DNA of 64,000 nucleotides from PALG01 sp964495885 (GTDB lineage: Bacteria; Bacteroidota; Bacteroidia; Flavobacteriales; Flavobacteriaceae): the NCBI GenBank assembly GCA_964495885.1, contig CAZBWO010000009.1:1-64000 (forward strand), written 5' to 3'. The translations under genes and the position numbers were made by a program. The stretch's first letter is position 1, and each line of letters opens with the position of its first letter. Positions 28,198 to 35,717 of this stretch are shown here, piece after piece. The notes beneath the pieces were generated by a model that had not been told where the DNA came from, did not search any database, and was given only the letters and a program-made list of their open reading frames with translations.

Positions 28198-28686
28198 ATG
28201 GAAGAAAACCAAAAAATATTAAGAAACATATCTGGAGAAATCCCAAAAGGTCAAAAAACAATACTAACGGTCTCAGATATTGAAAATCCAAATGAGAAAT
28301 TGGAAAATGCCAAAAAGATTTTGATTGGCTTTTTGGAAAATCAAGACTTGGAAGACAATGATCCCCAATGGAAAAGCATTATGCCTGCTGCCTTTATTTC
28401 ATTTTTGGATAAACTGGATGAAGAAGATTTTGGAAATGACGAATCATTGGCTTCTTTAGAATTAATTATAAACGATTTCAAAAACAAAAACTGGGAATGG
28501 CATAGCTCAAAAATTATTCAGAAAGGTTTTAAAATTGTATTTAAAGATTCCTTCTATCCAAAATACAGTCATTTTATCCATTCGTTAAATATTCCTATAT
28601 CAAATATTTGGTTTGAAGATGATAGATTTGGGGATTATTATTTCCATATTTATAATGACGTAACTAACTATAAAAAATTAGAGTGA
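28198..28686 (+). CDS. Immunity-like hypothetical protein 1 of second cassette
   Basis: A 162-residue, acidic, soluble protein with no recognised family. It has Trp and Asp-rich segments (NDPQWKSIMPAAFISFLDKLDEEDF; NKNWEWHSSKIIQKG), and its base composition is AT-rich like toxin-immunity genes. It starts 10 bases after the 85-bp repeat. The next gene begins with a GTG that overlaps its TGA stop, so both are co-translated. An orphan immunity function is inferred from the setting between repeats and next to a polymorphic toxin. Confidence 0.5.
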   Translation: MEENQKILRNISGEIPKGQKTILTVSDIENPNEKLENAKKILIGFLENQDLEDNDPQWKSIMPAAFISFLDKLDEEDFGNDESLASLELIINDFKNKNWEWHSSKIIQKGFKIVFKDSFYPKYSHFIHSLNIPISNIWFEDDRFGDYYFHIYNDVTNYKKLE

Positions 28687-28991
28687 TACACACAGAAAAA
28701 CAAGCCTTAAAACTCGCCAAAAAGGTGATTGAAAAATTTTACACAGACTATAATGTAAAAGAAGGAATTTCAATTTCTTTTAGAAAAAAAGATGATTTGC
28801 TTTATGATTATGGCGAAAAAGATGTCTGGCTAGCAGCATTTCTATACGGTGCTTCAGATTATGGTACCGATGTCCATGGGTTTTTGACTATTCTTGATGA
28901 AACTCTCGAACCTATCTATTTTCATGTAAGGGGAGGTTCTGGGAAATTCCTCGAGGGAGACCTTGATGGCATTTGGCCCATTGAAGATTGA
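28683..28991 (+). CDS. Immunity-like hypothetical protein 2 of second cassette
   Basis: A 102-residue protein starting with GTG and overlapping the previous stop (GTGA). It begins with an amphipathic helix (QALKLAKKVIEKFYTDY), then strands with VWLAAFLYGAS, HGFLTILDETLEPIYFHVRGG. The pattern recalls the small Imm35/YrhB-like immunity fold, but this is a weak match from memory. It may be a decoy immunity gene. Its own toxin is absent. Confidence 0.5.
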   Translation: MIHTEKQALKLAKKVIEKFYTDYNVKEGISISFRKKDDLLYDYGEKDVWLAAFLYGASDYGTDVHGFLTILDETLEPIYFHVRGGSGKFLEGDLDGIWPIED

Positions 28992-29001
28992 AAAACTACC
29001 C

Positions 29002-29262
29002 ACGCTACCGCGCGATTCCTATCGCGTGTTAAATACAGTTTGATTCCATTAATTGTTATGTGGCAAATACACTACAGTTTCATAAATCCGCACCTATACT
29101 TCTTTCCTACAAGCCTATCGCAATTTATCTTGCCCCCGCTACCGCGCGATTCCTATCGCGTGGTAAATACAGTTTGATTCTATTAATTTTTAGGTGGCAA
29201 AACCCCACGCTACCGCGTGAATCTTTCGCCTCGCTACCGCGCGATTGTATCGCGTGGTATAA
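29002..29262. repeat. Cluster of GCTACCGCGCGAT...ATCGCGTGG hairpins
   Basis: At least three copies are seen: about 29003-29061, 29137-29200 and 29232-29262, with a partial one at 29209-29220. Each contains a 10-bp stem (accgcgcgat against atcgcgtggt). The first two extend into a shared tail (aaatacagtttgatt, then ttaatt and gtggcaaa). The spacer from 28992 to 29489 holds no credible gene, only these elements and the second 85-bp repeat. Confidence 0.8.
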
Positions 29263-29314
29263 CACACTACTGGCGCTTTTTTGCAAAGCATGCCTAATTT
29301 TTCAGGGTATGTTT

Positions 29315-29399
29315 CACACCCTTTTTTTATAACTTTAGGGAGATAATGCCACGCGAAGGAGTGACTCTATCTAATTTTGGATTTCGTGCGGCAGCGGGG
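29315..29399 (+). repeat. 85-bp direct repeat, copy B
   Basis: Second copy of the block at 28103-28187. It is followed by a short hairpin (ccataaaaa-atgag-tttttatgg, about 29421-29443) and no recognisable gene, as if a downstream cassette had been lost. Confidence 0.85.
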
Positions 29400-29489
29400 G
29401 AGAATTTTTCTTGAAATAACCATAAAAAATGAGTTTTTATGGATACGGAACGAATTCTACAACAAAATTGATGATTAGAAATTAAAAAA

Positions 29490-30251
29490 TTAATTATACG
29501 TCTTAGGATACAGATTATTTTCAATCATCCAACTATAGGCAGAAAGAATTCGACCCTCATTATATTTTTTCTTTTCTTTTGACCATTCATAAACATGTTG
29601 AATTAGTTTTTCAGAAGTTATTTTAACATTCTTATCAAGTAATTCTTCAAGACATGCATATATCGTGGCGACTAACTCAACTTGATCAGTTTTAGCTGTT
29701 TTAAATGTTTCTAAAATCCAAGAAATTCGATCTTTATTTTCTCTATAGTATCTATCAAAATATAACTTATATGAACTTACGTTCTCTCCAGGTGAATAGG
29801 AATACCTATTAAATCCATTAGATGTAATAATTGATACGTCAAACCATTTTTGCTTTTTTAATTCTCGATCTATGGAGTGCATGAACTTAGTATCCATTGG
29901 GCCTGCCACCTGCTTTGAATACCTTTTTGAAAGTTCCATGTTAGCTGTTTTCTCGCACAAGTAAACAAGCTTTTGAAACTTTACATGCCCAAAAGTCCTT
30001 TCCCTATGTAAGTTGTTAACTATCTCGGCTGCCAGAACTACTCTCTTAAAAAAAAGACCCTTACTCTTTTCAAGTTCCTTCTTTTTTAATGTAGATTGAA
30101 TCTTGCTTAGTCCTTTATCAATTAACTTTTGAATGTTTACATTATTATCTTCGAGATATTCCTTAGCAATTTTATCATTAAATGAGAGTGAATCTGCAGT
30201 TTCATGTTGTAAAAATTTCAAATTATCGGTATGAGATTGTTTTTTATCCAT
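29490..30251 (-). CDS. Panacea/SocA-like domain protein
   Basis: The start is set at MDKKQSHTD (30251), which overlaps the upstream gene's stop by eight bases; a longer start is less economical. The N-terminal 75 residues are helical and charged. A domain then begins AAEIVNNLHRERTFGHVKFQKLVYLCEK in parts, with VKFQKLVYL resembling the KLQKLLYL core of Panacea (DUF4065) antitoxin domains. After that come AGPMDTKFMHSIDRELKKQKWF and a C-terminal EWSKEKKKYNEGRILSAYSWM. Similar C-termini occur on restriction-linked proteins. Function is not established; a defence or antitoxin role is possible. Confidence 0.55.
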   Translation of the reverse strand: MDKKQSHTDNLKFLQHETADSLSFNDKIAKEYLEDNNVNIQKLIDKGLSKIQSTLKKKELEKSKGLFFKRVVLAAEIVNNLHRERTFGHVKFQKLVYLCEKTANMELSKRYSKQVAGPMDTKFMHSIDRELKKQKWFDVSIITSNGFNRYSYSPGENVSSYKLYFDRYYRENKDRISWILETFKTAKTDQVELVATIYACLEELLDKNVKITSEKLIQHVYEWSKEKKKYNEGRILSAYSWMIENNLYPKTYN

Positions 30252-30861
30252 TACCTCTTTTTTTAAATAATAATTTCCATTCTTTGTCAATAAACCTTTT
30301 CAACCTTCTTAATCGATTATTATATTCCTGCAATGAAATTAGGAGATCATCACAAATCTCTGATCGTTTTGAATTCCTATAATAAAGCTCTGTGAAAATA
30401 TCTTTAAGATCTGGATCTTTAGTCAATTTTTGCTCAACTTTAGCTACAAAATCAGATATATCGATTTCCTCTGGAACCGAGTTTTCATAAAAATATAACT
30501 CTTCTAAGGAGTTATAATTAGACTCATCATCATTGTCTTTCTGGATTGTGTCTAAATCTATACGGGTTTTTACATATGAAAGTTCTTTAAAGTTGGAAAC
30601 CAAACGTCTTAGCAAGTTAAATTTTAAAAAATAAATTAGATCAGGGTTTCGTGACGGATCAAACTTTTCAGGATTTTCCAAATATCTTGTTATAGATTCC
30701 ATTGCAAATTCATAAGCGAGATTTTCTCTTCTGTTAGAAAACTTTTTTTCTCCTAAAAGACTATATGCATATGCAGAAAGCACCAAAATGACAGGTTTCC
30801 AATCAATATTATCGTAGTTTTCAGTAATCTTAAGCCTCCCTTTGCCCATTACCTTCATCAA
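30244..30861 (-). CDS. Sigma-70-like protein
   Basis: The 205-residue protein shows a region-2-like helix set (RRENLAYEFAMESITRYLENPEKF, then DPSRNPDLIYFLKFNLLRRLVSN in two halves) and a C-terminal region-4-like HTH (KRSEICDDLLISLQEYNNRLRRLKRF). This resembles small sigma-70-family proteins of Bacteroidota accessory regions. No anti-sigma gene follows; instead it overlaps the Panacea-like gene by eight bases. Codon use is AT-rich, unlike core genes. It may control its own pair. Confidence 0.55.
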   Translation of the reverse strand: MMKVMGKGRLKITENYDNIDWKPVILVLSAYAYSLLGEKKFSNRRENLAYEFAMESITRYLENPEKFDPSRNPDLIYFLKFNLLRRLVSNFKELSYVKTRIDLDTIQKDNDDESNYNSLEELYFYENSVPEEIDISDFVAKVEQKLTKDPDLKDIFTELYYRNSKRSEICDDLLISLQEYNNRLRRLKRFIDKEWKLLFKKRGNG

Positions 30862-30881
30862 TTAATGCTATCGTTAAAATG

Positions 30882-30906
30882 AAAATTACCGTCCGATGGT
30901 AATTTT
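30882..30906. promoter_or_regulatory. Inverted repeat between divergent genes
   Basis: aaaattacc-gtccgat-ggtaatttt is a perfect 9-bp inverted repeat, 20 bases upstream of the sigma-like gene and 64 bases before the divergent small gene. It could be an operator for either. Confidence 0.45.
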
Positions 30907-30970
30907 ATATTTCTGGTCAGCATAAACATATATACGAACACGAATTAAATATAACACAAATAATAGAAAC

Positions 30971-31147
30971 ATGGCTAAGAACAAACCTTATGGGGACAAT
31001 GCTCGAAAGGGAGCAGTAAAAAAACGCTCACAAGTACTTAACCCTAAAACTGGTCTTTATGTAAAACGCAACGAAACAAACGGGCAATTTATGGATGTAA
31101 AGACCACTGGTGGGAAATTTAAAGGTGTTAGAGATAAGACGAACTAG
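30971..31147 (+). CDS. Small basic conserved protein
   Basis: A 58-residue protein rich in Lys, Asn and Gly. Visible segments are NKPYGDNARKGAVKKRSQ, NPKTGLYVKR and KTTGGKFKGVR. I recall it as a very common small protein of unknown function in many bacteria. It reads as a short nucleic-acid-binding-like peptide. It lies divergent from the sigma-like gene and ahead of the Pycsar-like operon, with a weak terminator after it. Confidence 0.65.
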   Translation: MAKNKPYGDNARKGAVKKRSQVLNPKTGLYVKRNETNGQFMDVKTTGGKFKGVRDKTN

Positions 31148-31159
31148 CACTCAGCGAGA

Positions 31160-31198
31160 CCCCAATGCTGTGAACTGGGGCTAATTAATTTTTTTTAG
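31160..31198 (+). terminator. Possible weak terminator
   Basis: A short stem (cccca against tgggg) is followed by ctaattaatttttttt on the plus strand, just past the 58-residue gene. The stem is only five pairs, so confidence is limited. Confidence 0.35.
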
Positions 31199-31199
31199 T

Positions 31200-31352
31200 A
31201 TGAATTATTCATATGAAAATGATCAGGTTACTCTTTGTCAAGAGAATACCTGCCTTAGTTTACGGGGTGACAATGCTCAAATTGTCTCCAACATTATTAC
31301 TGTAGTAGCTTTTGTAGTTGGTATTGCTGCAATTGCAAAAGCTCTAAGATAG
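31200..31352 (+). CDS. 50-residue single-helix membrane peptide
   Basis: A short frame starting MNYSYENDQVTLCQEN continues with CLSLRGDNAQIVSN and a hydrophobic helix (IITVVAFVVGIAAIAKALR). It ends 48 bases before the effector gene of the Pycsar-like operon, in the same direction. The family is unknown. It may be an extra operon member; the length makes coding status less certain. Confidence 0.5.
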   Translation: MNYSYENDQVTLCQENTCLSLRGDNAQIVSNIITVVAFVVGIAAIAKALR

Positions 31353-31400
31353 TAATTAAGGCTGGGCCAAAATGGTCCAGCCACTAATAAATAAAAGTGA

Positions 31401-31892
31401 ATGAAAAAAGAAAAACAACGTTTAGAATACACAATTAATAGATTTGATCACTATTTCGATAGTGTGAACAATAAATCGGCAGTTTATATAGCCATCAATA
31501 CATTTATTACCGGGGGAGCTATTACGTTTTTGACAGAGTTCGAAGGACCTGCATCTAATCACCAATTGTATCTACCTATTATGGGGGGTATTTTACTCTT
31601 TGGCATCTTCAGCTTAATCCTATTGGCCTTAACGAGTATCCCGTACTTCACCAAGAAGTCAGATTCGCTCTACTATTTTGGGGCTATAGGAAGTAAAAGC
31701 CTTTCTGAATTTACAGAACTATCAAGGGATCAAAAGGAAAAAAAGAATTTAAAAGATTTGAGAGAACAAGTACATACCTTATCACTAGGTCTTACACAAA
31801 AATTTATAAAACTAAAATTGGTAGGAGTTTTACTCTTAATACAGTTTGTATTACTACTCCCAATTACATATTTACTAATATTTAAAAATTAA
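31401..31892 (+). CDS. Pycsar-type transmembrane effector (PycTM-like)
   Basis: The 163-residue protein has a short N-terminal helix (YTINRFDHYFDSVNNKSA), then membrane helices at about 27-45, 54-80 and 135-160, with a cytoplasmic loop between (KKSDSLYYFGAIGSKSLSEF). The NKSAVYIAINTF segment followed by a membrane helix, and the later KFIKLKLVGVLLLIQF, is the pattern of the Pycsar effector domain (DUF5706). In known Pycsar systems such effectors bind cyclic CMP or UMP and disrupt the inner membrane during phage infection. The cyclase gene starts six bases downstream, which strongly supports the assignment. Confidence 0.78.
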   Translation: MKKEKQRLEYTINRFDHYFDSVNNKSAVYIAINTFITGGAITFLTEFEGPASNHQLYLPIMGGILLFGIFSLILLALTSIPYFTKKSDSLYYFGAIGSKSLSEFTELSRDQKEKKNLKDLREQVHTLSLGLTQKFIKLKLVGVLLLIQFVLLLPITYLLIFKN

Positions 31893-31898
31893 TCCCCG

Positions 31899-32891
31899 AT
31901 GAAAATATTCGACTCATACAAAGAAGTAATAACGAAAGCAGTAGCAAACGATCCAATCGCAAAATTTGGACTAAATAATGTAACCGACTTTCAACTTACA
32001 GAAAATAGGAACTATTTAAAAGGATTAAATAAACAACTTCCTAGTATAGAATTAACGAATGAAGCACAACTTTTGATGAAAGGCATGGGGGCGCCCTCAA
32101 CGTTATCGTATCCAAGGCTAGGAAATCACCCTGACTTTGCTTACCTAAGAGGGACGGAAGAAACAGAGGAACATTGGATTATTTCTGGTTTTATTGATGT
32201 AAGGGGCAGCACTAAGTTGTTCAATCATTTTGCAAAGTCTACTGTAAAAACAATAACGGAAAGCATTGTACGTGCATCAATTTTTGCGGTCAATCTCAAT
32301 GGAGGATATGTGCATCGTATACAGGGAGATGGTCTTATGGTTTATTTTGGAGGTAAGGAAATGGATAAAAAAGACGCAACAAAAGATGCTTTGAAAGCTT
32401 TTTCCATGATTTCTTATTTTGTGAAAAACGATTTAAAGGAGTTTTTTGAAAGTAATGGCATAGATGACATACACACAAGATCAGGTATAGATTTGGGGCA
32501 CTCTAAACAAGTAGAGTGGTTCTATTCAGGAGTTGGAGACTCTGGAGAAGTTACTACATGTAGTTTACATACTAGCTTAGCTCCCAAGATGCAGAGCAAG
32601 GCTCATCTCGATGGTATAGTTGTAGGTCAAAACATTCGTAACCAAATAGGAAAGGATAAATATTTCGATAAGCGATCGCAACCAATACACGACTACGGTG
32701 ATGGAAGAACATACGATCATTACAACTTCAATTGGCAAATGTATTTGGTTGACGAAGGACTAGCTGTTCAACATGCTAACGGTGCTCTGGTACTTACTAT
32801 GACCACAACGCCTACTCCAGAAAGAGTAGATTCAAACCTATACAATATAGCCTCTAAGAACAAACCCTTTTTGGATGGTGATAAAAAATAG
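31899..32891 (+). CDS. Class III nucleotide cyclase, probable Pycsar pyrimidine cyclase
   Basis: The 330-residue protein contains a class III cyclase domain. The two metal-binding aspartates are Asp100 in GFIDVRGSTKLF and Asp144 in RIQGDGLMVYFGG. A GVGDSGEVTT loop and SLAPKMQSKAH helix follow, where canonical cyclases have an Asn-x3-Arg motif; here Lys230 stands in place of the Arg. There is no membrane helix and no receiver domain. It lies six bases downstream of a PycTM-like gene, so it most likely makes cyclic CMP or cyclic UMP in response to phage; this activity is inferred. The next gene overlaps its end by 17 bases. Confidence 0.8.
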   Translation: MKIFDSYKEVITKAVANDPIAKFGLNNVTDFQLTENRNYLKGLNKQLPSIELTNEAQLLMKGMGAPSTLSYPRLGNHPDFAYLRGTEETEEHWIISGFIDVRGSTKLFNHFAKSTVKTITESIVRASIFAVNLNGGYVHRIQGDGLMVYFGGKEMDKKDATKDALKAFSMISYFVKNDLKEFFESNGIDDIHTRSGIDLGHSKQVEWFYSGVGDSGEVTTCSLHTSLAPKMQSKAHLDGIVVGQNIRNQIGKDKYFDKRSQPIHDYGDGRTYDHYNFNWQMYLVDEGLAVQHANGALVLTMTTTPTPERVDSNLYNIASKNKPFLDGDKK

Positions 32892-33594
32892 AAAATTACA
32901 AAAGGATTTATCCAGTTTTTTAAGCAATCACTATTCCTTTGAAGAGATCAAGTGCAAATATAAAGGATTGGTATGTTTAAAGGGTAAACTGGACGTTGTT
33001 GATGACAATGATGATTATTGGGGTAGCTTCGATATCGAAATATACATCAACGAAACTGAATATCCTAATACTGTACCTTTGGTAATTGAAGTTTCAGAAT
33101 TGATTGATCGTACTGATGACAATCATATTGCCCAAGACGGTAATTGCTGTTTGGATATACCTCATAAATTAATTATACTAAAACGGAGAGGCATTGAATT
33201 GGGATTGTTCTTTGAGGAAACTATATATCCGTATTTCGCTAATTATCATTACAAGCAAAACAGCGGGGAGTATGCTAATGGAGAATATAAGCACCATTTT
33301 AAAGGCATTAAGCAATTCTATGAGGAGGAACATCAGTTAGTAGATGAAAATCAAATTATTGCAATATTAGAATACGCTATAGGTTTCACCAAACATCAGC
33401 GCAATCAGAAATGCTCTATTTGTGGTAGCCCTAAATTCAAAAAATGTTGTGGCCGAAAGGCAGTGGATCTCAAAATCTATGGCATAGAATGTTTGAAAAG
33501 AGACTTGGAATTATTTAAAGCTAACCTCCCCACGATACCAAAAACGTCCTCGTCTGTACCTTCACCACCTCCATTGAACTTACCCCAAAACTAA
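32875..33594 (+). CDS. E2-like (UBC fold) protein with SEC-C zinc motif
   Basis: The first 150 residues follow a ubiquitin-conjugating-like pattern: FDIEIYINETEYPNTVPLV, then His84 in DDNHIAQDG and a Cys pair at 91-92 in NCCLD, the place of the E2 catalytic Cys. A GEYANGEYKHHFKGIKQFY segment follows, as in prokaryotic E2 families. The C-terminus has a SEC-C-type zinc motif, CSICGSPKFKKCCG (Cys180, 183, 191, 192), and a Pro/Ser tail. The gene overlaps the cyclase by 17 bases, so it belongs to that operon. No E1-like, deubiquitinase or ubiquitin-like gene is nearby. The E2 call is from pattern reading and needs a structure search. Confidence 0.6.
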   Translation: MVIKNRKLQKDLSSFLSNHYSFEEIKCKYKGLVCLKGKLDVVDDNDDYWGSFDIEIYINETEYPNTVPLVIEVSELIDRTDDNHIAQDGNCCLDIPHKLIILKRRGIELGLFFEETIYPYFANYHYKQNSGEYANGEYKHHFKGIKQFYEEEHQLVDENQIIAILEYAIGFTKHQRNQKCSICGSPKFKKCCGRKAVDLKIYGIECLKRDLELFKANLPTIPKTSSSVPSPPPLNLPQN

Positions 33595-33662
33595 TAACAT
33601 AGCTTCAGTCCTGTATCCTACATCCTGTCTCCGCAAAACCTGCAACCTTCAACCTGTAACCT

Positions 33663-34415
33663 TCAACCCTTAACCCCTACAACTCCAAAGCCCAACGCCC
33701 CTTTCTGTCTAAAATGCACCATGTTGCCATCTTCCTCTTTCCCATACCAGGCACGTAGGAATACCAGCTTAGGACCCTCCCCCGTCACGGGGTGGTCTGT
33801 GGTCAAGTCCACTACTTCCGGTAGGTTGCCCAACGGCAATACCATAGAACCACTCCCAAAGCGTTCCACACAGCGCTCTGCTTCGTTCAATACCGCCACG
33901 CCCATTCGCAGCGACACATGCGTGGCGCCTTCCACAGGGGCAAAAGCAGCCCCTTCCAACAAGGCCAATGATACCGTAGCGGCATCCTCAGAGAGGACTG
34001 CCGTATACGGCAATATCTTAGACAACGGCGCATCGGGGGTATAGGTAAACTGTTGCAGTTCTGCCAGCCCTTCGGCGGTAAGCATGCCCCTAAAGGCATC
34101 CCGTTTACCCAACCCAGCTCCTTTATCCAAGGTCTTGATCCGCTGCATCATCCCCTGCATCCGTGAATGCAGGAAGGTAAGCTTAAAGTTCCCCCATAGG
34201 AAACCCATCGCATGCCGAAGTTGTTTGTTGGCATTGGCCGCCAAGGCAAACTCACTGTTCTGCAACCGAACCAGTTTCATGCTCTTTTTGTTTTTAATGG
34301 CGTTGCGGTTAAAACCACCTCCCGCTTTGCGGGCCACCAATTCACCATTTAGAAGATAAAAGGTAATCCCCCCTATCGTCCCTTGAAAATCAATTAAACT
34401 GTTCACTTTTGCCAT
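33663..34415 (-). CDS. Conserved Bacteroidota protein of unknown function
   Basis: The 250-residue protein begins MAKVNSLIDFQGTIGGITFY, followed by NGELVARKAGGGF, an N-terminus I recall from a large flavobacterial family of unknown function, often present in several copies per genome. The middle is helical and basic (RLQNSEFALAANANKQLRHAM), and the second half is beta-rich (VSLALLEGAAFAPVEGATHVS). It has no signal peptide. It is convergent with the Pycsar-like operon and separated by a short stretch of the same word repeats as the start of the window. Confidence 0.6.
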   Translation of the reverse strand: MAKVNSLIDFQGTIGGITFYLLNGELVARKAGGGFNRNAIKNKKSMKLVRLQNSEFALAANANKQLRHAMGFLWGNFKLTFLHSRMQGMMQRIKTLDKGAGLGKRDAFRGMLTAEGLAELQQFTYTPDAPLSKILPYTAVLSEDAATVSLALLEGAAFAPVEGATHVSLRMGVAVLNEAERCVERFGSGSMVLPLGNLPEVVDLTTDHPVTGEGPKLVFLRAWYGKEEDGNMVHFRQKGALGFGVVGVKG

Positions 34416-34946
34416 AATACTACGTTTTAAGGGTCATAACTGGAACAACAGGCGCACAGCTCACATACAACTAGCATTCACCTTGGGCACAACTCCCACG
34501 CATACCGCACTCATAGGTTACGATACTCGCACTTAGGGGTTCTATCCTGCCTAGGTTATGCCATGGTTAACCCATGCTTTTGCCTTGCTTATTCCATGCT
34601 TAAGCCATGATTATTAGGGTGATAACGCTTCAATAAAGCGATTTAGTATAAAAGAGCCTTTATACCAAGAGGTTATGAGATACGAAAAGCCCCAAGATAG
34701 GCCTTCCCAACCCCACTATATAGAATACAAAATTCCTGCCAAAGTAGACCAAAATAAGGTCTAAAATTACCGCTATGAGTCTCTTTATCTTTGCCACTTT
34801 GAACACTGGATTCATTTCCCCGCTACGCGTGAAAATGAGCCAATAGAGGAAGCATTACAACAAAAGCCCCTTGATTTCAAGGGACTTTATTATTGAATGG
34901 AATTGGTTCTTTCGCTATCGATAGATGGAAAGCATTATATTAAAAC
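34416..34946. other. Gene-free stretch with palindromes and one direct repeat copy
   Basis: I see no gene in these 530 bases. They hold the upstream region of the gene ending at 33663, several low-complexity words (ccatgcttaagccatgatt), one copy of the 53-bp repeat (34801-34853), and an imperfect hairpin (about 34865-34887) that may terminate the lipoprotein gene on the minus strand. Confidence 0.6.
34801..34853 (+). repeat. 53-bp direct repeat, copy A
   Basis: The block from gaacactggattcatttccc to caatagaggaagc recurs at 35924-35975 with a few differences. The copies flank the FISUMP lipoprotein gene. Confidence 0.8.
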
Positions 34947-35717
34947 TCAATCCCGAATAGGCCTTATGCTAGACAGTTTTTTGTTGTGATTTGGTCCATA
35001 TTGAAAGGTTTGACCATGTCCTCTTACTATAAAATAATAGTATGTAGTAGAGTTTGGATACGGGGTACTTGTCCAAAAATATGCTGTTCTACCTAAATCC
35101 AAAAAATCACTAGAATAAAAAGATCCCGCTGGAAGCGCGGAAAACCCACTTGCATTAGTCGCACCTTCGTTGGGTGGCAACCAATACTCAGTGCCAGTTA
35201 CCCGCATATGATGGCCAACATCTGTATCTCCTGTAGCATTGACTATTAAATCGTAAAGTTCCTGTACTTCCTCTAAAGAAGGAATGCGCCATCCTGGGGG
35301 AGCGGCAACACCAATGGCCACATGAGTATACAACACTCCGTAAATATCACAATAGGCTGGATCATTTTCATAGCACTGAATATTTCCGTATATAGTTGTA
35401 TCAAGCCCTCTATAATCAAGATTTTCCGCAAACCATTCTTTATCTCCTATTGTTACAGTCTGATATACCTTTCCATCCCTAGGGTCAGTATAGGAGCCGA
35501 ATACTGGCACAAGCCCTTGTGCATCTGGTTCCCCAACACAGAGGCAATTATCATTAAAAACATCATTAACGGTATCTGGATCTCCATCATCACAGCTTGC
35601 CCCAACAATACACTCTTCTGTTGTTGTTGAATCCTCGTCAACAACATCGGAGGCGTCGTCATCTGGACAACCATAAAGTAAAAAAACGGAAAGGAGGAAA
35701 AAGAATACTTTTTTCAT
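34947..35717 (-). CDS. FISUMP-domain lipoprotein
   Basis: A lipoprotein signal (MKKVFFFLLSVFLLYGC) is followed by an acidic linker and a short Cys-rich segment (CIVGASCDDGDPDTVND; NCLCVG). The rest matches the Fibrobacter succinogenes major paralogous (FISUMP) domain: GKVYQTVTIGDKEWFAENL, WRIPSLEEVQELYDL, FSALPAGSF and a final SSIRPIRD. Such proteins are surface-exposed and often multi-copy; function is unknown. The gene is bracketed by 53-bp direct repeats, so it may be a mobile or recombining cassette. Confidence 0.85.
   Translation of the reverse strand: MKKVFFFLLSVFLLYGCPDDDASDVVDEDSTTTEECIVGASCDDGDPDTVNDVFNDNCLCVGEPDAQGLVPVFGSYTDPRDGKVYQTVTIGDKEWFAENLDYRGLDTTIYGNIQCYENDPAYCDIYGVLYTHVAIGVAAPPGWRIPSLEEVQELYDLIVNATGDTDVGHHMRVTGTEYWLPPNEGATNASGFSALPAGSFYSSDFLDLGRTAYFWTSTPYPNSTTYYYFIVRGHGQTFQYGPNHNKKLSSIRPIRD

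Noticed and set aside
29060..29332. Open frame of 90 codons
   Set aside because: It runs through the GCTACCGCGCGAT hairpin copies and the start of the 85-bp repeat.
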